Below, piece by piece: positions 14,412 through 16,423 of a DNA stretch of 16,423 bases. Both the position numbers and the translations under genes were made by a program. The notes beneath the pieces are model-generated. The model saw only the letters and a list, made by a program, of their open reading frames with translations. It was not told the origin of the DNA and did no database searches. Source of the stretch: CAYRUD01 sp964427425 (GTDB lineage Bacteria > Chlamydiota > Chlamydiia > Chlamydiales > FEN-1388). Every line of letters begins with the position of its first letter. Positions within the stretch are counted from its first letter, which is position 1. The DNA is taken from positions 1 to 16,423 of the forward strand of contig CAYRUD010000020.1 in the NCBI GenBank assembly GCA_964427425.1, in the 5' to 3' direction.

Positions 14412-15461
14412 TTACAATACCGTCACTTCAATTGGCAGAGTATCTTCAACAGTGCCAGATGCGGTGATCTCAAGGATTGAACCTGCGGGGATCATTACTG
14501 GTGTGTAGTATGTTGCAACCAAAGGAGTAACGACTGTGGAGTTTTCGGCCAAAGATGAAGCGCTGGCAATCTGAATACCGTCAGCAGTTTTGAGCGTCCA
14601 ACCGTAGGTCGGAGTGCCAGTCAGTTGTGGACACTTGGTCACAATCCTTGTCGCCAAACCACCCTCTGAGATAGTTGCTCGTCCAACCGTTCCACCCCCC
14701 GCTACTGGAGAGCCAAATGAAAGATGGGTTGCATCTTCGCTTGGAGCAATATCAGTGGCCGTGCCACCAACTCGCGCCTGGAAAAGCTGAGTCGTATCGC
14801 CGTTGGTTGTCGCTTCAAAATAGGGGTTGGCCACTGTGCCAAGTGAATAAGTCGTCCCTGCGCCAGCTGTGGCATTGACCGCAGACTTGATGTTGTCGAG
14901 TGTGGCAGCAGCAGAAGCACCAATCAAAATCTCGTTGGGAACCGTGTCAACCCCGCCCTCAAGTGTGGCGCTTTCCGCATCCAAGTGTTCATCACTTGAG
15001 GTCAGCACAATGTCATCACCATCTGTGCTAGCAGTAATTGCGGTGATGGTCGTTGCGTGTGAGGAAACTGCGCCAGCAGTTACCAGTGGATGTGGAGAGT
15101 TGTTTCGAGAGTGAGTCACACCCCAAGCAGCCGAGTCGCCGTTGATGGCATCCACCAAGTTTTCAAGCGTCACATCGGGATCGGAGTCGTCAATCAAAAC
15201 GTAGATAATGGGGTCGTATGGATCAAAGGTTGGAAGCGCATCTGCAACAAACTCGTAGGTTCGATCTCCCACAACCACACGCGCGCCTTCGGCAACTTCT
15301 GTGGTGTCAGAGGTCAAGTCTGCCTCGGCTGCAACCGCAGCAGTGAGTGCTTCAACCAGCGTGTATTCAACCCCACCAATAGTCAGGGTTCCGTCAGCAT
15401 CAGGGTTTGTTCCATCAGAAGTGAGAAGGTCAGTTGCTTTGACCAGAGTAGAATTAAGCAA
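14412..15461 (-). CDS. Modular beta-rich virion protein (head or tail fibre type), start disrupted
   Basis: From the first usable conventional start (TTG at 15461) the protein has 349 residues. It contains repeated modules of a type common in phage virion proteins: a short beta hairpin (DADGTLTIGGVEYTLV; EGARVVVGDRTYEFVAD) followed by a helix with a TL.N...A.N signature (DVTLENLVDAING at 96-108; ATLDNIKSAVNATAG at 186-200). The C-terminal part from about 255 is a separate beta domain (YTPVMIPAGSILEITASGTV). The reading frame clearly continues upstream with coding character (NTGNIVPETLEVL) to an ATG at 15515 that has a good Shine-Dalgarno (GAGG, six bases away) and overlaps the previous stop codon. 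However, codon 6 of that longer form is TAA. So this is either a broken gene, a readthrough gene or one with an unusual start. Confidence 0.65.
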   Translation of the reverse strand: MLNSTLVKATDLLTSDGTNPDADGTLTIGGVEYTLVEALTAAVAAEADLTSDTTEVAEGARVVVGDRTYEFVADALPTFDPYDPIIYVLIDDSDPDVTLENLVDAINGDSAAWGVTHSRNNSPHPLVTAGAVSSHATTITAITASTDGDDIVLTSSDEHLDAESATLEGGVDTVPNEILIGASAAATLDNIKSAVNATAGAGTTYSLGTVANPYFEATTNGDTTQLFQARVGGTATDIAPSEDATHLSFGSPVAGGGTVGRATISEGGLATRIVTKCPQLTGTPTYGWTLKTADGIQIASASSLAENSTVVTPLVATYYTPVMIPAGSILEITASGTVEDTLPIEVTVL

Positions 15462-15507
15462 AACCTCAAGGGTTTCGGGAACAATGTTGCCAGTGTTTTA
15501 GTGTACG

Positions 15508-15831
15508 TTATTCATCGCTGTCCTCTTCGATCATAGCACCAAGTCTCTGTTTCTTCATCGGCTTTTTCGCAGGAGTCATGCCAGCCATATCAGGCTGCAT
15601 GTCTTGAAGCTCCCCAAAATCCATGCCGTCCTCGGACTCCATCATCTCGTCCTCAGCAGACACATCCGCCTCAGACATCGACTCCACAGTTTCGGAAAAT
15701 GCAGAAATGCCAGTCATCAACTGGTCTTTGATCTCACCATCCCCAATTGCGTCAACCGCTTCGGAAAGCATGTCAAGTGCTTTCTTGATCTGGTTGATTT
15801 GGGCTGGTTTATATCCTTGCATGTTCGGCAT
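15508..15831 (-). CDS. Small acidic helical protein, 107 residues
   Basis: The protein begins MPNMQGYKPAQINQIKKALD and is mostly helical (MLSEAVDAIGDGEIKDQLMT). It has a methionine- and acid-rich middle (SAEDEMMESEDGMDF), then a short basic patch (PAKKPMKKQRL) and an acidic end (EEDSDE). Composition resembles small scaffold, chaperone or internal head proteins, but no family is recognised. Its TAA overlaps the ATG at 15515 of the next gene. It has no Shine-Dalgarno; a CATAAT hexamer stands six bases before the ATG, with TTGCGC 17 bases above it. Confidence 0.62.
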   Translation of the reverse strand: MPNMQGYKPAQINQIKKALDMLSEAVDAIGDGEIKDQLMTGISAFSETVESMSEADVSAEDEMMESEDGMDFGELQDMQPDMAGMTPAKKPMKKQRLGAMIEEDSDE

Positions 15832-15837
15832 ACGAGC

Positions 15838-15866
15838 ATTATGAAATACTTTTTTTCAAAGCGCAA
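15838..15866 (-). promoter_or_regulatory. Possible promoter for the gene at 15508-15831
   Basis: Minus strand: -35 TTGCGC (15866-15861), 17-base spacer, -10 CATAAT (15843-15838), then six bases and ATG. It overlaps the last codons of the upstream 34-codon gene. It would give a leaderless transcript. Confidence 0.4.
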
Positions 15867-15960
15867 GCCTTTGAATTGCTGTGGCCAGTTGCCAGACCAT
15901 CAGCCCCAACAACCCCAGACCAACAACCACAATCATCGTTTCAGTAAAAAAATCTCGCAT
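15856..15960 (-). CDS. 34-residue single-span membrane peptide
   Basis: ATG at 15960 opens a 34-codon frame ending in TGA at 15856. A short charged head (MRDFFTET) is followed by one hydrophobic span, MIVVVGLGLLGLMVWQLA (about residues 9-26), and a short tail with one Arg (TAIQRLAL). Small one-span peptides of this kind occur in phage genomes as holin-like, spanin-like or host-membrane proteins, but none of these can be assigned. It leads a small gene set with the 107-residue protein and the modular virion protein. A promoter stands seven bases before the ATG and there is no Shine-Dalgarno. The clear transmembrane pattern makes a chance frame less likely. Confidence 0.55.
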   Translation of the reverse strand: MRDFFTETMIVVVGLGLLGLMVWQLATAIQRLAL

Positions 15961-15967
15961 GGTTTTG

Positions 15968-15996
15968 ACTATACCAAAAATCACGCCCCCTGTCCC
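15968..15996 (-). promoter_or_regulatory. Promoter for the 34-codon membrane gene
   Basis: Minus strand: -35 GGGACA (15996-15991, 4 of 6), 17-base spacer, and extended -10 TGGTATAGT with the hexamer TATAGT at 15973-15968. Seven bases separate it from the ATG, so the transcript would be leaderless. Confidence 0.5.
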
Positions 15997-16190
15997 TGCT
16001 CACACCACAAAAGGTTCTAGGTGGCTGGGGGAATCGAGCAAACGAAAATGGACTCCAACCCCCACATCGGCAAATGGCATGAGCGAGATCGGTAAACGGG
16101 AGGGACGAGGGATGTGAACTAAATAAAATACTATAGGACGTTGCCTATGTGTGTGTGTATCCTTGTTATTTAATCTTGTTATTTCTACGC
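15997..16190. other. Non-coding stretch without recognisable gene
   Basis: I see no frame with protein-like composition on either strand. Short items present are an inverted pair GGGGG (16027-16031) and CCCCC (16059-16063), a small ATAGG/CCTAT hairpin (16133-16148) and a GT run near 16149. The minus strand near 16015-16035 (CTCGATTCCCCCAGCCACC) resembles a tRNA 3' half, but no matching 5' half or anticodon arm could be folded. Confidence 0.5.
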
Positions 16191-16385
16191 GACACTTTTG
16201 TCTAGGGGGTGTAATATTTTTTTTACTCAAGAGAACATATAAAAAAGATTGATGTATAGCGTGTAGACACTTCGGTGAATGGGTGTAATACGACACCCTT
16301 CGGGTTTTATAGAGGAAAACCGAGAGACACTTTTGTCGTGGGGGTGTAATATAATCCAGAGGAAAACCGAGTAGACAATTGTGTC
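16191..16385 (+). repeat. Dispersed repeat family with GACA-N4-TGTC dyads
   Basis: Copies start at 16191 and 16326 (27 bases each, nearly identical: GACACTTTTGTC, two or three variable bases, GGGGGTGTAATAT). A third, diverged copy starts at 16266 (GACACTTCGGTG, then GGGTGTAATAC). A fourth partial copy starts at 16374 (GACAATTGTGTC). Three of the four carry the exact dyad GACA-N4-TGTC; the one at 16266 instead has CAC-TTCG-GTG. Such arrays can be operators, replication iterons or small RNA structures. Confidence 0.65.
16311..16371 (+). repeat. 14-bp direct repeat AGAGGAAAACCGAG, two copies 47 bases apart
   Basis: Exact copies lie at 16311-16324 and 16358-16371. Each is followed within one or two bases by a GACA dyad copy, so the two elements together form a larger repeat unit of about 47 bases that continues toward the window end. 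Confidence 0.75.
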
Positions 16386-16423
16386 GTGTCGGTAGTTGAG
16401 GTGCGGAGGTGGAGGGCGGGGGT

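Noticed and set aside
16015..16065. tRNA- or tmRNA-like segment on the minus strand (CTCGATTCCCCCAGCCACC)
   Set aside because: A T-loop-like and acceptor-like string is present, but no proper T stem, anticodon arm or matching 5' acceptor strand could be found nearby.
15604..16117. Plus-strand frames of 138 and 78 codons
   Set aside because: Both are antisense to the small acidic gene and the membrane peptide gene, and lack Shine-Dalgarno signals.
16000..16296. 98-codon minus-strand frame
   Set aside because: Composition is not protein-like (runs of His, Thr, Pro, Arg). It crosses the repeat array and has no start signal.
1..16423. Genome-wide stop-codon reassignment
   Set aside because: TAA, TAG and TGA all end genes here at sensible places (for example TAG for portal, TGA at 8168, TAA for terminase), so the TAA at 15498 is a local anomaly.
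16191..16423. CRISPR array
   Set aside because: Repeats are diverged, unevenly spaced (75, 60, 48 bases) and share sequence in the would-be spacers; no cas-like gene is present.

Overview
This window looks like the structural (virion morphogenesis) region of a tailed double-stranded DNA bacteriophage. Almost all genes run on the minus strand. From right to left they are terminase large subunit, portal, three small accessory genes, a scaffold-like protein, a tRNA, a DUF5309-type major capsid protein, an HNH endonuclease, a small virion-associated gene, a head-tail adaptor, a large beta-rich tail nozzle (tail tube B-like) protein and a tail fibre. This gene set fits a podovirus-like particle. 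The host cannot be named from the sequence. The promoters are of ordinary sigma70 type (TTGACA-17-TAATCT before the capsid gene), and TAA, TAG and TGA all serve as terminal stops, so the standard code applies.

Region by region. 1-213: one partial and one complete very small gene. 239-4228: fibre, nozzle and adaptor, closely packed. 4235-5247: a small gene of unknown function and an AT-rich HNH endonuclease, bounded by two similar rho-independent terminators. 5275-6612: the capsid gene with a near-consensus promoter and a leader of about 130 bases carrying a UNCG-type hairpin. 6613-6684: a tRNA with a CAT anticodon and an initiator-like C1:A72 mismatch. 6690-8868: scaffold and three small genes. 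8870-13638: portal and an unusually long terminase. 13659-14378: a GT-A glycosyltransferase, the only convincing plus-strand gene. 14412-15960: a modular beta-rich virion-like protein, a small acidic protein and a 34-residue single-span membrane peptide. 15961-16423: no convincing gene, but a set of direct repeats carrying GACA-N4-TGTC dyads.

Terminase and portal would package DNA into a shell built by the scaffold and the DUF5309 capsid protein. Adaptor, nozzle and fibre then complete the tail. The glycosyltransferase may modify a virion or host surface component. The strongest points for follow-up are: the terminase, which seems to carry a second, catalytically degraded RNase H-like domain; an in-frame TAA at codon 6 of the gene at 14412-15515; a group of small genes with a -10 hexamer only 6-9 bases before ATG and no Shine-Dalgarno, suggesting leaderless transcripts; the hybrid initiator/elongator tRNA; and the repeat array at the right end. 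No defence system, CRISPR array, insertion sequence or integrase was seen.
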